Below are positions 1-6,245 of a stretch of 7,101 nucleotides of DNA, in pieces. The notes under the pieces are model-generated. The model saw nothing but the letters and a program-made list of their open reading frames with translations. It was not told the origin of the DNA and searched no databases. Position 1 is the first letter of the stretch; the number at the start of each line of letters is the position of its first letter. The position numbers and the translations under genes were made by a program. The stretch lies in NCBI GenBank assembly GCA_005884335.1, contig VBCJ01000160.1, positions 1-7,101 of the forward strand, given 5' to 3'. The stretch is from Betaproteobacteria bacterium (lineage in GTDB: Bacteria > Pseudomonadota > Gammaproteobacteria > Burkholderiales > SG8-39).

Positions 1-67
1 CCCCGGCAAGCTGCCCGGCCACGCGCATGCGCGCAATTTCCTCGGCGGTCTTCAGGTGTATCGGCAT
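1..67 (-). CDS. map: Methionine aminopeptidase type I, N-terminal fragment (cut by window edge)
   Basis: The complement of 67 down to 1 reads from an ATG for 22 codons as MPIHLKTAEEIARMRVAGQL and continues AG before the window ends. The pattern of a short beta strand, then KTxEEIxxMRxAG, is the typical start of the type I methionine aminopeptidases, which remove the initiator methionine from new proteins in the cytoplasm using a divalent-metal site. The metal ligands lie in the missing part, so catalysis cannot be checked. No good Shine-Dalgarno sequence precedes the start; a 5-base inverted repeat (69-73 with 85-89) lies just upstream of it. The gene is divergent from rpsB, the same arrangement as in E. 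coli and many proteobacteria, which supports the call. The start is chosen because the family's conserved N-terminus begins here. Confidence 0.85.
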   Translation of the reverse strand, partial: MPIHLKTAEEIARMRVAGQLAG

Positions 68-189
68 GCTTCGGCAAAAAAGTGCGAAGGATAAGTCATC
101 GACCCCGCCGGGGCAAATCAGCGGCTCTCGAAGATGCCGCGCACAGTTTACGACCGGGCGGAGTAAAACTCTGTTTGCACAGGAAAAAC

Positions 190-219
190 TTGCATCGGTT
201 TAGATCCACGTGCTACCAT
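190..219 (+). promoter_or_regulatory. Candidate sigma-70 promoter for rpsB (extended -10)
   Basis: TGCTACCAT at 211-219 resembles an extended -10 element (TG, one base, then TACCAT, 4 of 6 matches to TATAAT). A weak -35 match, TTGCAT, lies at 190-195, 18 bases upstream of the -10 hexamer. A second, overlapping candidate is TTGCAC (175-180), 18 bases, TTTAGA (199-204). The first pair would start RNA near 225-227 and give a leader of about 120 nt before rpsB. The local AT-rich composition (about 181-225) contrasts with the GC-rich genes. This is a consensus match by eye, not mapped. Confidence 0.5.
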
Positions 220-229
220 TTTAAGTCTC

Positions 230-258
230 TAGCCGGGCTTGGGCTCGGCTAAATTTTT
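230..258 (+). promoter_or_regulatory. Hairpin followed by a T run at the 5' end of the rpsB leader (possible attenuator)
   Basis: Bases 230-238 pair with 243-251 (9 bp, one G-T pair) around a 4-base loop TTGG, followed by AA and five T residues at 254-258. This has the shape of a Rho-independent terminator on the plus strand, located between the candidate promoter and rpsB. It is unlikely to terminate map, which is transcribed the other way and begins, not ends, on this side. It could act as a premature terminator for rpsB, as a 5' stabilising stem, or as a weak structure without a regulatory role. With a start near 226 the stem lies almost at the 5' end of the RNA. Confidence 0.45.
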
Positions 259-262
259 GCCG

Positions 263-339
263 CTCCGCTGTTAGGGTGCCCGCAGGTTTTTCAGCGGGTC
301 ATTTGGCCGGGGCGGCCCTGAACGCAACCCTAACCGGAG
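263..339 (+). promoter_or_regulatory. Structured rpsB leader that pairs with the Shine-Dalgarno sequence
   Basis: CTCCG (263-267) is complementary to CGGAG (335-339), which contains the rpsB Shine-Dalgarno. After a 2-base bulge the helix continues with 270-277 against 327-334, all Watson-Crick, giving 13 pairs in total. Inside it are a hairpin 279-283/294-298 (5 bp, 10-base loop) and a shorter one 305-308/314-317, so the whole resembles a three-way junction closing over the ribosome binding site. In E. coli the map-rpsB spacer gives the S2-responsive rpsB leader (overlapping the t44 RNA), through which S2 represses its own operon. That this leader does the same is inferred from position and fold, not from sequence identity. 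Pairing was found by eye. Confidence 0.5.
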
Positions 340-344
340 TCACC

Positions 345-1097
345 ATGTCGACCACGATGCGCCAAATGCTCGAAGCGGGCGTGCATTTCGGCCACCAGAC
401 CCGCTACTGGAACCCGAAGATGGCGCCATTCATCTTCGGTCATCGCAACAAGATCCACATCATCAATCTCGAGAAGACGATGGTGATGTATCAGGAGGCG
501 ATGAAATTCGTGCGCCAGCTTGCCTCGAACAAAGGCACTCTTTTGTTCGTCGGAACCAAGCGTCAGGCGCGCGAGATAATCCGCGAGGAGGCCGAGCGCT
601 GCGGCGCCCCCTTTGTCGATCACCGCTGGCTGGGCGGGATGCTCACGAACTTCAAGACCGTCCGCCAATCGATCAAGCGGCTCAAGGAGATGGAGGTGAT
701 GATCGAGGACGGCAGCATGGAGAAGCTGCCGAAGAAAGAGGCCTTGCACTTTCAGCGCGAGCTCGCCAAGCTGCAGCGCAGCCTCGGGGGCATCAAGTCG
801 CTGGACAACCGGCCCGATGCCCTGTTCGTGATCGACGTCGGTTACCAGAAAGGCGCGGTCGCCGAGGCGAAAAAGCTCGGCATCCCCGTTATCGGGGTCG
901 TCGATACCAATCACTCTCCGGACGGGATTGCCTACGTGATTCCGGGCAACGACGACTCCAGCCGGGCGATTCGGTTGTACGCGCGCGGCATCGCCGATGC
1001 GATCCTGGAGGGCCGCAGCCAGGTCGTGCAGGAGATCATCGGTGCAGCCTCCGATGAATTCGTCGAAGTCGAAGAGTCACGCGCGAAAGGGCAATGA
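345..1097 (+). CDS. rpsB: 30S ribosomal protein S2
   Basis: S2 binds late in assembly at the head-body junction of the 30S subunit and helps recruit S1. The 250-residue product (E. coli: 241) starts MSTTMRQMLEAGVHFGHQTR, the conserved S2 N-terminus with the AGVHFGH signature at 11-17. The second signature, beginning PDALFVIDV and ending GIP, spans about 158-181, and WLGGMLTN is at 95-102. The reading frame is open further upstream to a GTG at 276, but homology begins at ATG 345, which has GGAG at 336-339 five bases before it. The C-terminus is the usual acidic then basic variable tail. It is the first gene of the plus-strand block, preceded by a structured leader and followed by an intrinsic terminator, so it can be expressed separately from tsf. 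Nothing is missing or unusual in the protein. Confidence 0.97.
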   Translation: MSTTMRQMLEAGVHFGHQTRYWNPKMAPFIFGHRNKIHIINLEKTMVMYQEAMKFVRQLASNKGTLLFVGTKRQAREIIREEAERCGAPFVDHRWLGGMLTNFKTVRQSIKRLKEMEVMIEDGSMEKLPKKEALHFQRELAKLQRSLGGIKSLDNRPDALFVIDVGYQKGAVAEAKKLGIPVIGVVDTNHSPDGIAYVIPGNDDSSRAIRLYARGIADAILEGRSQVVQEIIGAASDEFVEVEESRAKGQ

Positions 1098-1113
1098 TCG
1101 GCGATCGCGGCCC

Positions 1114-1141
1114 AAAAGGGGCGCGGCAGCCCCTTTTTTTT
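1114..1141 (+). terminator. Intrinsic terminator between rpsB and tsf
   Basis: AAAAGGGGC (1114-1122) pairs perfectly with GCCCCTTTT (1129-1137) around a 6-base loop, and the right arm runs into eight consecutive T residues (1134-1141). This is a textbook Rho-independent terminator, 16 bases after the rpsB stop. Because the tsf start follows only 29 bases later without an evident promoter between them, it probably acts as a partial terminator that lowers tsf and downstream expression relative to rpsB. A terminator-like element between these genes is also known in E. coli. Confidence 0.85.
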
Positions 1142-1157
1142 GAATGTTTTGAGCAGT

Positions 1158-1161
1158 GAGG
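1158..1161 (+). promoter_or_regulatory. Ribosome binding site that fixes the tsf start
   Basis: GAGG at 1158-1161 lies nine bases before ATG 1171. It overlaps the alternative in-frame GTG at 1156, which therefore cannot use it; this favours ATG 1171 as the tsf start. Confidence 0.65.
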
Positions 1162-1170
1162 TTCCCGGTA

Positions 1171-2031
1171 ATGGCGGAAATCACCGCAAGCATGGTCAGG
1201 GATCTGCGCGACAAGACCGACGCGCCGATGATGGAGTGCAAAAAAGCGCTGGTCGAGGCGGAAGGCAATTCAGCCAAAGCCGAGGAGCTTCTGCGGGTCA
1301 GACTCGGCAACAAGGCGTCCAGGGCCGCAGCACGCACGGCCGCCGAGGGCATCGTCGCGGTTCACGTCGCGCCGGACGCGAGGACGGGCGCGATTGTGGA
1401 GGTCAACTGCGAGACCGACTTCGTCGCCAAGACCGAGGATTTCCTGAAGTTTGCAGCTTCGCTGGCGGAGCTCGCCGCGAAAAGCAATCCTGCGGATCTC
1501 ACAGCACTGGGCGCATTGCGTCTGGGTCTCGCGACGGTGGACGAGACGCGCAAGTCGCTCGTCGGACGTATCGGGGAGAACATATCCGTTCGCAGATTCG
1601 CGCGGATCGAAGCGAGGGGCCGCCTATCTCAGTACGTTCACGGCGGAGCGAAGATCGGCGTCCTGATAGATGTTTCCGGGGGAAACGACCAGCTCGGCCG
1701 GGATCTGGCCATGCACATCGCCGCGTCCAAGCCGCTCGCCCTGTCGCGCGATGACGTTCCGGCAGAGCTCGTGAAGAAGGAACGCGACATCGCGGCCGCG
1801 AAGGCGGCCGAGTCGGGCAAACCGGCCAATATTGTCGAGAAGATGGTCGAAGGCAGCCTGCAGAAGTTCCTGAGGGAAGTCACGCTGCTCGGTCAAATTT
1901 TCGTCAAGGATCCGGCGGGAAAGCAGACCGTTGAAGCTCTCCTCAAGGCGGGCGGCGCATCGGTCTCGCGCTTCGTGCTGTACGTGGTCGGCGAGGGAAT
2001 CGAAAAGAAGGGGAACGGTCAGGCGGCCTAG
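1171..2031 (+). CDS. tsf: Translation elongation factor Ts
   Basis: EF-Ts is the guanine-nucleotide exchange factor that releases GDP from EF-Tu in the cytoplasm. The 286-residue product (E. coli: 283) begins MAEITASMVRDLRDKTDAPM, the UBA-like N-terminal module that contacts EF-Tu, followed by MECKKAL. The family signature CETDFVAKTEDF is at 80-91 and supplies the Asp-Phe pair (D83, F84) that intrudes near the EF-Tu magnesium site. The histidine of YVHGGAKIGVL (H157) matches the second contact residue, and AMHIAASKP and KMVEG mark the dimerisation core. An in-frame GTG at 1156 would add five residues, but the conserved start and the GAGG at 1158-1161 favour ATG 1171. It follows rpsB across a terminator and leads into pyrH after 23 bases. 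Confidence 0.97.
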   Translation: MAEITASMVRDLRDKTDAPMMECKKALVEAEGNSAKAEELLRVRLGNKASRAAARTAAEGIVAVHVAPDARTGAIVEVNCETDFVAKTEDFLKFAASLAELAAKSNPADLTALGALRLGLATVDETRKSLVGRIGENISVRRFARIEARGRLSQYVHGGAKIGVLIDVSGGNDQLGRDLAMHIAASKPLALSRDDVPAELVKKERDIAAAKAAESGKPANIVEKMVEGSLQKFLREVTLLGQIFVKDPAGKQTVEALLKAGGASVSRFVLYVVGEGIEKKGNGQAA

Positions 2032-2076
2032 ATGAAGGAGCCAGACGGAAACGAATGCAAAACCAGCCTGGAATGA
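2032..2076 (+). other. Possible 14-codon leader ORF between tsf and pyrH
   Basis: An ATG at 2032 directly abuts the tsf stop (TAGATG at 2029-2034) and opens 14 codons, MKEPDGNECKTSLE, ending in TGA at 2074-2076. That stop overlaps the second in-frame pyrH ATG (2073) as ATGA, the arrangement typical of translational coupling. The ORF is out of frame with pyrH and overlaps its first codons. It may be chance: the AAGGAG inside it is better explained as the pyrH ribosome binding site. I know no homologue, and no protein function is proposed. Confidence 0.2.
2035..2040 (+). promoter_or_regulatory. Shine-Dalgarno sequence for pyrH
   Basis: AAGGAG is a near-complete Shine-Dalgarno but sits 14 bases before ATG 2055, longer than usual, and 32 bases before ATG 2073. 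It favours the upstream start. A weaker GGAA at 2047-2050 is closer to ATG 2055. Confidence 0.55.
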
Positions 2077-2798
2077 CGGCAACTGCCAAATACAAGCGCA
2101 TCCTGCTCAAACTGAGCGGCGAAGCCCTCATGGGAGACGATTCCTTCGGGATCAATCGCGCTACGATCGAGCGCATCGTCGGCGAGATTGCCCAGGTCGC
2201 GGCGCTCGGGCTCGAGATCGCGGTGGTGATCGGCGGGGGCAATATTTTTCGCGGCGTGGCTCCCGGCGCGGCGGGAATGGATCGCGCTACGGCCGATTAC
2301 ATCGGAATGCTCGCGACCATCATGAACGCGCTTGCGTTGCAGGACGCCATGCGGCAGGCGGGTCTGAACGCGCGAGTGCAGTCCGCGCTCAACATAGAAC
2401 AGGTGGTCGAGCCTTACATCCGCAACAAGGCGATCCGCTACCTCGAGGAAGGCAAGATCGTCATTTTTGCCGCGGGGACCGGCAACCCGTTCTTTACGAC
2501 CGATACCGCAGCGGCGCTGCGGGGGACGGAGATCGGCGCGGAAATGGTCCTCAAGGCGACCAAGGTCGACGGCATTTATACGGACGATCCCAAACTCCGT
2601 CCCGACGCCAAGCGTTACGACAAGCTGAGCTTTGACGAGGCCATGATCAAGAATCTGAGGGTGATGGATGCCACGGCCTTTGCGCTATGCCGCGATCAGA
2701 AGCTCCCGATCACCGTGTTCAGCATCCTGAAAGCCGGAGCGATGAAGCGGGTTGTCACCGGCGAAAAAGAGGGCACGCTGGTCTACGTGGGCGCTTGA
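2055..2798 (+). CDS. pyrH: Uridylate kinase (UMP kinase)
   Basis: Phosphorylates UMP to UDP with ATP, the essential step feeding all pyrimidine nucleotides and UDP-sugars; bacterial enzymes are hexamers of the amino-acid-kinase fold, typically activated by GTP and inhibited by UTP. Numbered from ATG 2055 (247 residues), it shows YKRILLKLSGEALMG (13-27, phosphate binding), GGGNIFRG (60-67), GTGNPFFTTDTAA (141-153, UMP binding) and KVDGIYTDDP (170-179, nucleotide binding), all in the family order. A second ATG at 2073 would give 241 residues, exactly the E. coli length, starting MTATAKYKRILLKL; the AAGGAG at 2035-2040 suits 2055 better, so the start is uncertain by six codons. The gene lies between tsf and frr, its usual place. 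Confidence 0.95.
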   Translation: MQNQPGMTATAKYKRILLKLSGEALMGDDSFGINRATIERIVGEIAQVAALGLEIAVVIGGGNIFRGVAPGAAGMDRATADYIGMLATIMNALALQDAMRQAGLNARVQSALNIEQVVEPYIRNKAIRYLEEGKIVIFAAGTGNPFFTTDTAAALRGTEIGAEMVLKATKVDGIYTDDPKLRPDAKRYDKLSFDEAMIKNLRVMDATAFALCRDQKLPITVFSILKAGAMKRVVTGEKEGTLVYVGA

Positions 2799-2819
2799 GC
2801 CCGCGAGGATGGGGGATTC

Positions 2820-3383
2820 ATGAGTACCCTTGCCGACGTCAAGAAGAACACCGAGCAGAGAATGCATAAGTCGCTCGATGCCCTGAAAGCCGACTTGTCC
2901 AAAGTCCGCACCGGCCGTGCGCATACGGGGCTGCTCGACCACATCTCGGTGGATTACTACGGCAGCCAGACGCCGATTCCGAAGGTCGCCAGCGTAAGCC
3001 TGCTCGACGCCCGCACCCTCGGCGTATCGCCTTGGGAGAAAAAGATGCTCGGCGTGATCGAAAAGGCCATCCGCGAGTCCGATCTTGGCCTGAATCCTGC
3101 TTCTCACGGGGACATGGTCCGGGTGCCGATGCCCATTCTCACCGAGGAGCGCCGCCGCGATTTGATCAAGGTCATCAAGCACGAGGGCGAAAATGCCAAG
3201 GTTGCCGTGCGCAACTCGCGCCGCGACGCCAATCATGCGCTCAAGGAATTGCTGAAAGGCAAGGCTGTGTCGGAAGATGAGGAACGGCGCGCGCAAGACG
3301 AGATCCAAAAGCTCACCGACAAGCACATCGCAGATATCGACAAGATGATCGCGGCAAAAGAGGCAGAGTTGATGGCGGTCTGA
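2820..3383 (+). CDS. frr: Ribosome recycling factor
   Basis: RRF acts with EF-G to split the post-termination ribosome into subunits. The 187-residue product (family usually about 185) has the two-domain layout: helical-bundle part 1-30, then VRTGRAHTGLLD (29-40) leading into the small beta domain 31-105 with DYYGSQTPI (45-53), and RVPMPILTEERRRDLIK (101-117) returning to the bundle. VAVRNSRRDAN (128-138) carries the conserved arginines near the functionally important Arg132 of E. coli. SEDEERRAQDEIQKLTDK (151-168) and KEAELMAV form the last helix. The start has GAGGA at 2805-2809 with ten-base spacing and a run of G at 2811-2815 closer in. It is 21 bases after pyrH and 24 before uppS, consistent with one transcript. 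Confidence 0.97.
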   Translation: MSTLADVKKNTEQRMHKSLDALKADLSKVRTGRAHTGLLDHISVDYYGSQTPIPKVASVSLLDARTLGVSPWEKKMLGVIEKAIRESDLGLNPASHGDMVRVPMPILTEERRRDLIKVIKHEGENAKVAVRNSRRDANHALKELLKGKAVSEDEERRAQDEIQKLTDKHIADIDKMIAAKEAELMAV

Positions 3384-3407
3384 TCGAACACCAGAGAAGA
3401 TCCACAC

Positions 3408-4193
3408 ATGAAACCCTTCGCCAGCTCAACGCGCGAGGTCCCGCCCTCCAACAACATCCCCAGGCATATCGCCGTCATCATGGATGGCAACGGGCGCTGG
3501 GCCAAAAAGCGCTATCTGCCTCGCGTCGCCGGTCACAAGCAAGGGGTCGAGACGGTGCGCCAGGTCACGCGTGCGTGCACCGATCGCGGCATCGAATACC
3601 TGACCCTGTTCGCCTTCAGCTCGGAGAACTGGCGCCGACCCGCCGAAGAAGTTTCGACGCTGAAGCAGCTGTTCATGGCTGCCCTGGAGCAGGAAGCCGA
3701 GCGGCTGCACCAGAACAAGGTGCGCCTGAAGATCATCGGCGATATCGCGCCCTTCGGGGCGCGCGTGGTCGAACTCGCGCACCGCGCCCAAGAGCTCACT
3801 TCGCGCAATGCGGGACTCACTCTCACCATTGCCGCCAACTATGGCGGCCGCTGGGATCTGTTGCAGGCTTTGCTGAAGCTGGTGCGCAGCGGCCCGCTGC
3901 CGACCGAGGGATACACCGAGGAGCAACTCGCTCCGCATCTCGCGCTCAATTACGCGCCCGAACCGGATCTGTTCATTCGCACCGGTGGCGAGCAGCGCAT
4001 CAGCAATTTCCTGCTTTGGCAGCTTGCTTATACCGAGCTGTACTTCACCCCGACGCTGTGGCCGGATTTCGACGCCAGGCAGCTCGATGCGGCGATCGCG
4101 TGGTATCAGCAGCGCGAGCGCCGCTTCGGGCAGACCAGCGAGCAGCTCGAAAAAACCAAGCGCGAAAGCGGCGGTCGGCGGAGGATCGCGTAG
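3408..4193 (+). CDS. uppS: Undecaprenyl diphosphate synthase (cis-prenyltransferase)
   Basis: Adds eight isopentenyl units in cis to farnesyl diphosphate, giving the C55 carrier needed for peptidoglycan and O-antigen assembly; soluble, acting at the inner membrane face. The 261-residue product has IAVIMDGNGRWAKKR (21-35) with the magnesium-binding D26, AGHKQG with H43, FAFSSENW (68-75) with N74 and W75, IAANYGGRWD (141-150), and RTGGEQRISNFLLWQL (191-206) with the diphosphate-binding R191 and R197, then E210. These positions correspond well with the E. coli enzyme. The C-terminus carries a basic tail of about 20 residues (240-261), beyond the conserved fold. The ribosome site is weak (AGAAGA near 3395-3400). 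It needs C5 units from the pathway that begins with Dxr, encoded two genes downstream. Confidence 0.96.
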   Translation: MKPFASSTREVPPSNNIPRHIAVIMDGNGRWAKKRYLPRVAGHKQGVETVRQVTRACTDRGIEYLTLFAFSSENWRRPAEEVSTLKQLFMAALEQEAERLHQNKVRLKIIGDIAPFGARVVELAHRAQELTSRNAGLTLTIAANYGGRWDLLQALLKLVRSGPLPTEGYTEEQLAPHLALNYAPEPDLFIRTGGEQRISNFLLWQLAYTELYFTPTLWPDFDARQLDAAIAWYQQRERRFGQTSEQLEKTKRESGGRRRIA

Positions 4194-4199
4194 GGCCCC

Positions 4200-4217
4200 C
4201 TGCCGTGCAGGCGGCAG
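4200..4217 (+). other. GC hairpin in the uppS-cdsA spacer
   Basis: CTGCCG (4200-4205) pairs perfectly with CGGCAG (4212-4217) around six bases. No T run follows, so it is not an intrinsic terminator. It sits 13 bases before the cdsA ATG, where a Shine-Dalgarno would be expected and none is seen. It may influence cdsA translation or mRNA processing, or be a by-product of high GC content. Confidence 0.4.
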
Positions 4218-4230
4218 CGCGCGGGCACTC

Positions 4231-5049
4231 ATGCTCAAAACCCGCGTGATGACGGCGGCTGTCCTGCTCGCGGTATTCCTCTCGGGGTTGTTCCTGCTGC
4301 CCAAGAACGGTTGGATCGCATTTTGCGCCGTGCTGCTCGGCGTCGCGGCCTGGGAATGGGGAGCCTTGGCGGCCCTCGCTGCATTCATCCGCACCCTTTA
4401 CGCGGCGCTCGTGGTCGGGCTCTTCGTGCTGCCCGAGGTTGTGGCGGATTCTTGGGCACGCGGCCCGTACGCGCCGGCCTGGATCTACTATGCGGCCGCA
4501 TCGTTCTGGCTCGTCCTCGTCCCGGTGTGGATTTGGCGGCAACCTCGCCTCGGCAGCCGGGCCTTGCTTCTCGCAGCCGGCGCCACGGCGCTCGTGCCCG
4601 CCGCCGCCGCGCTTGTGGATCTGCGCGGCGTTCATCCCTCTTTGCTGCTCGCCGTGCTGGGTACGGTCTGGATCTCCGACACGGCTGCGTATTTCATCGG
4701 CCGGCGCTTTGGCAGACACAAACTCGCCCCGTCAATCAGTCCCGGGAAGACCTGGGAGGGCGTCGCCGGAGCGCTGGCGGCAGTCGGGCTCTACGCGTTG
4801 GCGTGGGCGTACCTGGGAAGCGTGCTCGCCTGGATTGGCCCGATGAAAGTGGCGCCCGCGTGGGTCCTCCCGGTTCTGCTCGGACTCGCCGTCGCGGGGA
4901 TAATTGGCGATCTGTTCGAATCTCTGATAAAACGCCAGGCAGGGGTCAAGGACAGCGGCACGCTTCTACCCGGCCACGGGGGAATACTCGACCGCATCGA
5001 TGCACCCTTGGCAATGCTCCCCCTGGCAGTGCTTGCGTTCATGAGATGA
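4231..5049 (+). CDS. cdsA: Phosphatidate cytidylyltransferase (CDP-diglyceride synthase)
   Basis: Inner-membrane enzyme converting phosphatidic acid and CTP to CDP-diacylglycerol, the precursor of all major phospholipids. The 272-residue product (E. coli: 285) is very hydrophobic, with several membrane segments, for example about 8-24, 26-50, 53-71, 84-101, 110-129, 137-156, 175-202 and 210-227. WISDTAAYFIGRRFG (147-161) and SPGKTWEG (170-177) are conserved in the family. The CDS signature follows in full: S231, K234, R235, K240, D241, H249-G250-G251, D254, R255, D257. The frame is open upstream inside uppS to 3985, but homology starts at MLKTRVMTAAVLL (ATG 4231). No Shine-Dalgarno precedes this ATG, and a GC hairpin lies just before it. 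Its TGA overlaps the dxr ATG by the sequence ATGA. Confidence 0.95.
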   Translation: MLKTRVMTAAVLLAVFLSGLFLLPKNGWIAFCAVLLGVAAWEWGALAALAAFIRTLYAALVVGLFVLPEVVADSWARGPYAPAWIYYAAASFWLVLVPVWIWRQPRLGSRALLLAAGATALVPAAAALVDLRGVHPSLLLAVLGTVWISDTAAYFIGRRFGRHKLAPSISPGKTWEGVAGALAAVGLYALAWAYLGSVLAWIGPMKVAPAWVLPVLLGLAVAGIIGDLFESLIKRQAGVKDSGTLLPGHGGILDRIDAPLAMLPLAVLAFMR

Positions 5050-6245
5050 CCACGATTCAAAACATCGCGATACTCGGAGCGACGGGTTCGATCGGAGCGA
5101 GCACTCTGGATGTGATCGTGCGGCATCCGTCGCGCTTCCGTGTGGCGGCGTTGACCGCTCACCGGCAAGTCGATGAGCTGGCCGACCTATGCAAGCGACA
5201 CCGGCCCGACTACGCCTGCGTGGCGGATGCCTCACTCGTGCCGCGGCTGCACGAGCGCCTCGCTGGAGCCGGTTTGGGTTGCAAGATACTCGCAGGGGAA
5301 GCAGGACTCGTCGAAGTGGCTTCGTTGCCCGAAGTCGACTGCGTCATGGCCGCTATCGTTGGAGCGGCGGGGCTTCGCGCCACGCTTGCCGCCGCGAGGA
5401 CGGGCAAGAAACTGCTGCTCGCGAACAAGGAAGCGCTCGTGGTTGCGGGTCCAGTGTTCATGGAAAGGGTACGTTCGAGCGGCGCGATACTGCTGCCCAT
5501 AGACAGCGAGCACAACGCAATTTTCCAGTGCCTTCCGCATTTCGCGGCCGGGGAGTCCGTCGCAAAAGGGATCCGCAGGATCCTTCTCACCGGATCGGGC
5601 GGACCCTTCAGGGCGCGTTCGCGTGCGGAGCTGCAGCGCGTGACCCCGGACGAGGCGTGTGCGCATCCGAACTGGGTCATGGGGCGCAAGATCTCGGTGG
5701 ATTCGGCGACCATGATGAACAAGGGATTGGAGATCATCGAAGCGCGGTGGCTCTTCGGTGCAAGCCCCGAGCAGATCCAGGTCGTCGTCCATCCGCAGAG
5801 CGTGGTGCATTCGATGGTCGAGTACGCCGACGGTTCCGTGATCGCCCAGCTCGGGCACCCGGACATGCGCACGCCGATCGCCCAGGCGCTCGCCTATCCC
5901 GAGCGTATCGACGCCGGAGTGTCGTCGCTCGACTTCTTCCGCATTGGGGCCTTGAGCTTCGAGCAGCCCGATTTCGAGCGCTTTCCCGCCCTGAACCTCG
6001 CTTATGCCGCGCTCAGAAGTGGAGGGGCCGCACCGGCCACACTCAACGCGGCCAACGAGGTTGCGGTAGCCGCGTTTCTCGAAGGCCGGTTGCCGTTCTT
6101 GCTGATCACCGCGGTCATCGAGGAGACGCTCGCCGGTCTTCCTGCGAGTCCCCTCGCCACGCTCGAGGATGTCCTCGCCGCCGATGCGAGGGCCCGGGTA
6201 CGGGCGAACCAGATCGTGACGCGACTGAAAGCCCACGCCGCATGA
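5046..6245 (+). CDS. dxr: 1-deoxy-D-xylulose 5-phosphate reductoisomerase
   Basis: Rearranges and reduces DXP to 2-C-methyl-D-erythritol 4-phosphate with NADPH, the committed step of the MEP isoprenoid pathway. The 399-residue product (E. coli: 398) has IAILGATGSIGAST (7-20, NADPH Rossmann motif), LLANKEALV (124-132), PIDSEHNAIFQ (151-161) with metal ligands D153 and E155, LTGSGGPFR (181-189, substrate loop), HPNWVMGRKISVDSATMMNKGLE with metal ligand E229, and HPQSVVHSMVEY (249-260). The loop between about 164 and 178 is five residues shorter than in E. coli, a common difference. The frame is open upstream through all of cdsA to 4311, but family homology begins at ATG 5046, which overlaps the cdsA stop. 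Its own stop overlaps the rseP ATG in the same way, implying translational coupling of cdsA, dxr and rseP. Also called ispC. Confidence 0.97.
   Translation: MTTIQNIAILGATGSIGASTLDVIVRHPSRFRVAALTAHRQVDELADLCKRHRPDYACVADASLVPRLHERLAGAGLGCKILAGEAGLVEVASLPEVDCVMAAIVGAAGLRATLAAARTGKKLLLANKEALVVAGPVFMERVRSSGAILLPIDSEHNAIFQCLPHFAAGESVAKGIRRILLTGSGGPFRARSRAELQRVTPDEACAHPNWVMGRKISVDSATMMNKGLEIIEARWLFGASPEQIQVVVHPQSVVHSMVEYADGSVIAQLGHPDMRTPIAQALAYPERIDAGVSSLDFFRIGALSFEQPDFERFPALNLAYAALRSGGAAPATLNAANEVAVAAFLEGRLPFLLITAVIEETLAGLPASPLATLEDVLAADARARVRANQIVTRLKAHAA

Noticed and set aside
103..113. CCCCGCCGGGG inverted repeat in the map-rpsB spacer
   Set aside because: The stem has only 4 bp with a 3-base loop and no associated T run or known site; such repeats are frequent by chance in GC-rich DNA.
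68..180. Promoter for map on the minus strand
   Set aside because: Only poor hexamer matches were found (for example TTGCCC and TTATCC on the complement, 16 bases apart), so no promoter is called although one is expected.
276..344. Upstream in-frame extension of rpsB from GTG 276 (23 extra residues)
   Set aside because: The S2 family starts at MSTTMRQMLEAG, ATG 345 has a well-spaced GGAG, and the extension lies in a region with strong RNA structure.
1140..1754. Plus-strand 204-codon frame overlapping tsf
   Set aside because: It is arginine-, glycine- and serine-rich without motifs and completely overlaps the well-conserved tsf in another frame.
3985..4230. Open frame upstream of cdsA inside uppS
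   Set aside because: It is a shadow of uppS in another frame, and CdsA homology starts at ATG 4231.
3426..4394. Minus-strand open frame of 322 codons antisense to uppS and cdsA
   Set aside because: Same reasoning: a GC-driven antisense frame over conserved genes on the plus strand.
4311..5045. Open frame upstream of dxr running through cdsA, which would suggest a 644-residue fusion
   Set aside because: The upstream 245 residues are low-complexity, arginine- and glycine-rich, the out-of-frame shadow of cdsA; Dxr homology begins exactly at ATG 5046.
5232..6236. Minus-strand open frame of 334 codons antisense to dxr
   Set aside because: It mirrors the codon pattern of dxr, with no family resemblance and no ribosome site noticed.
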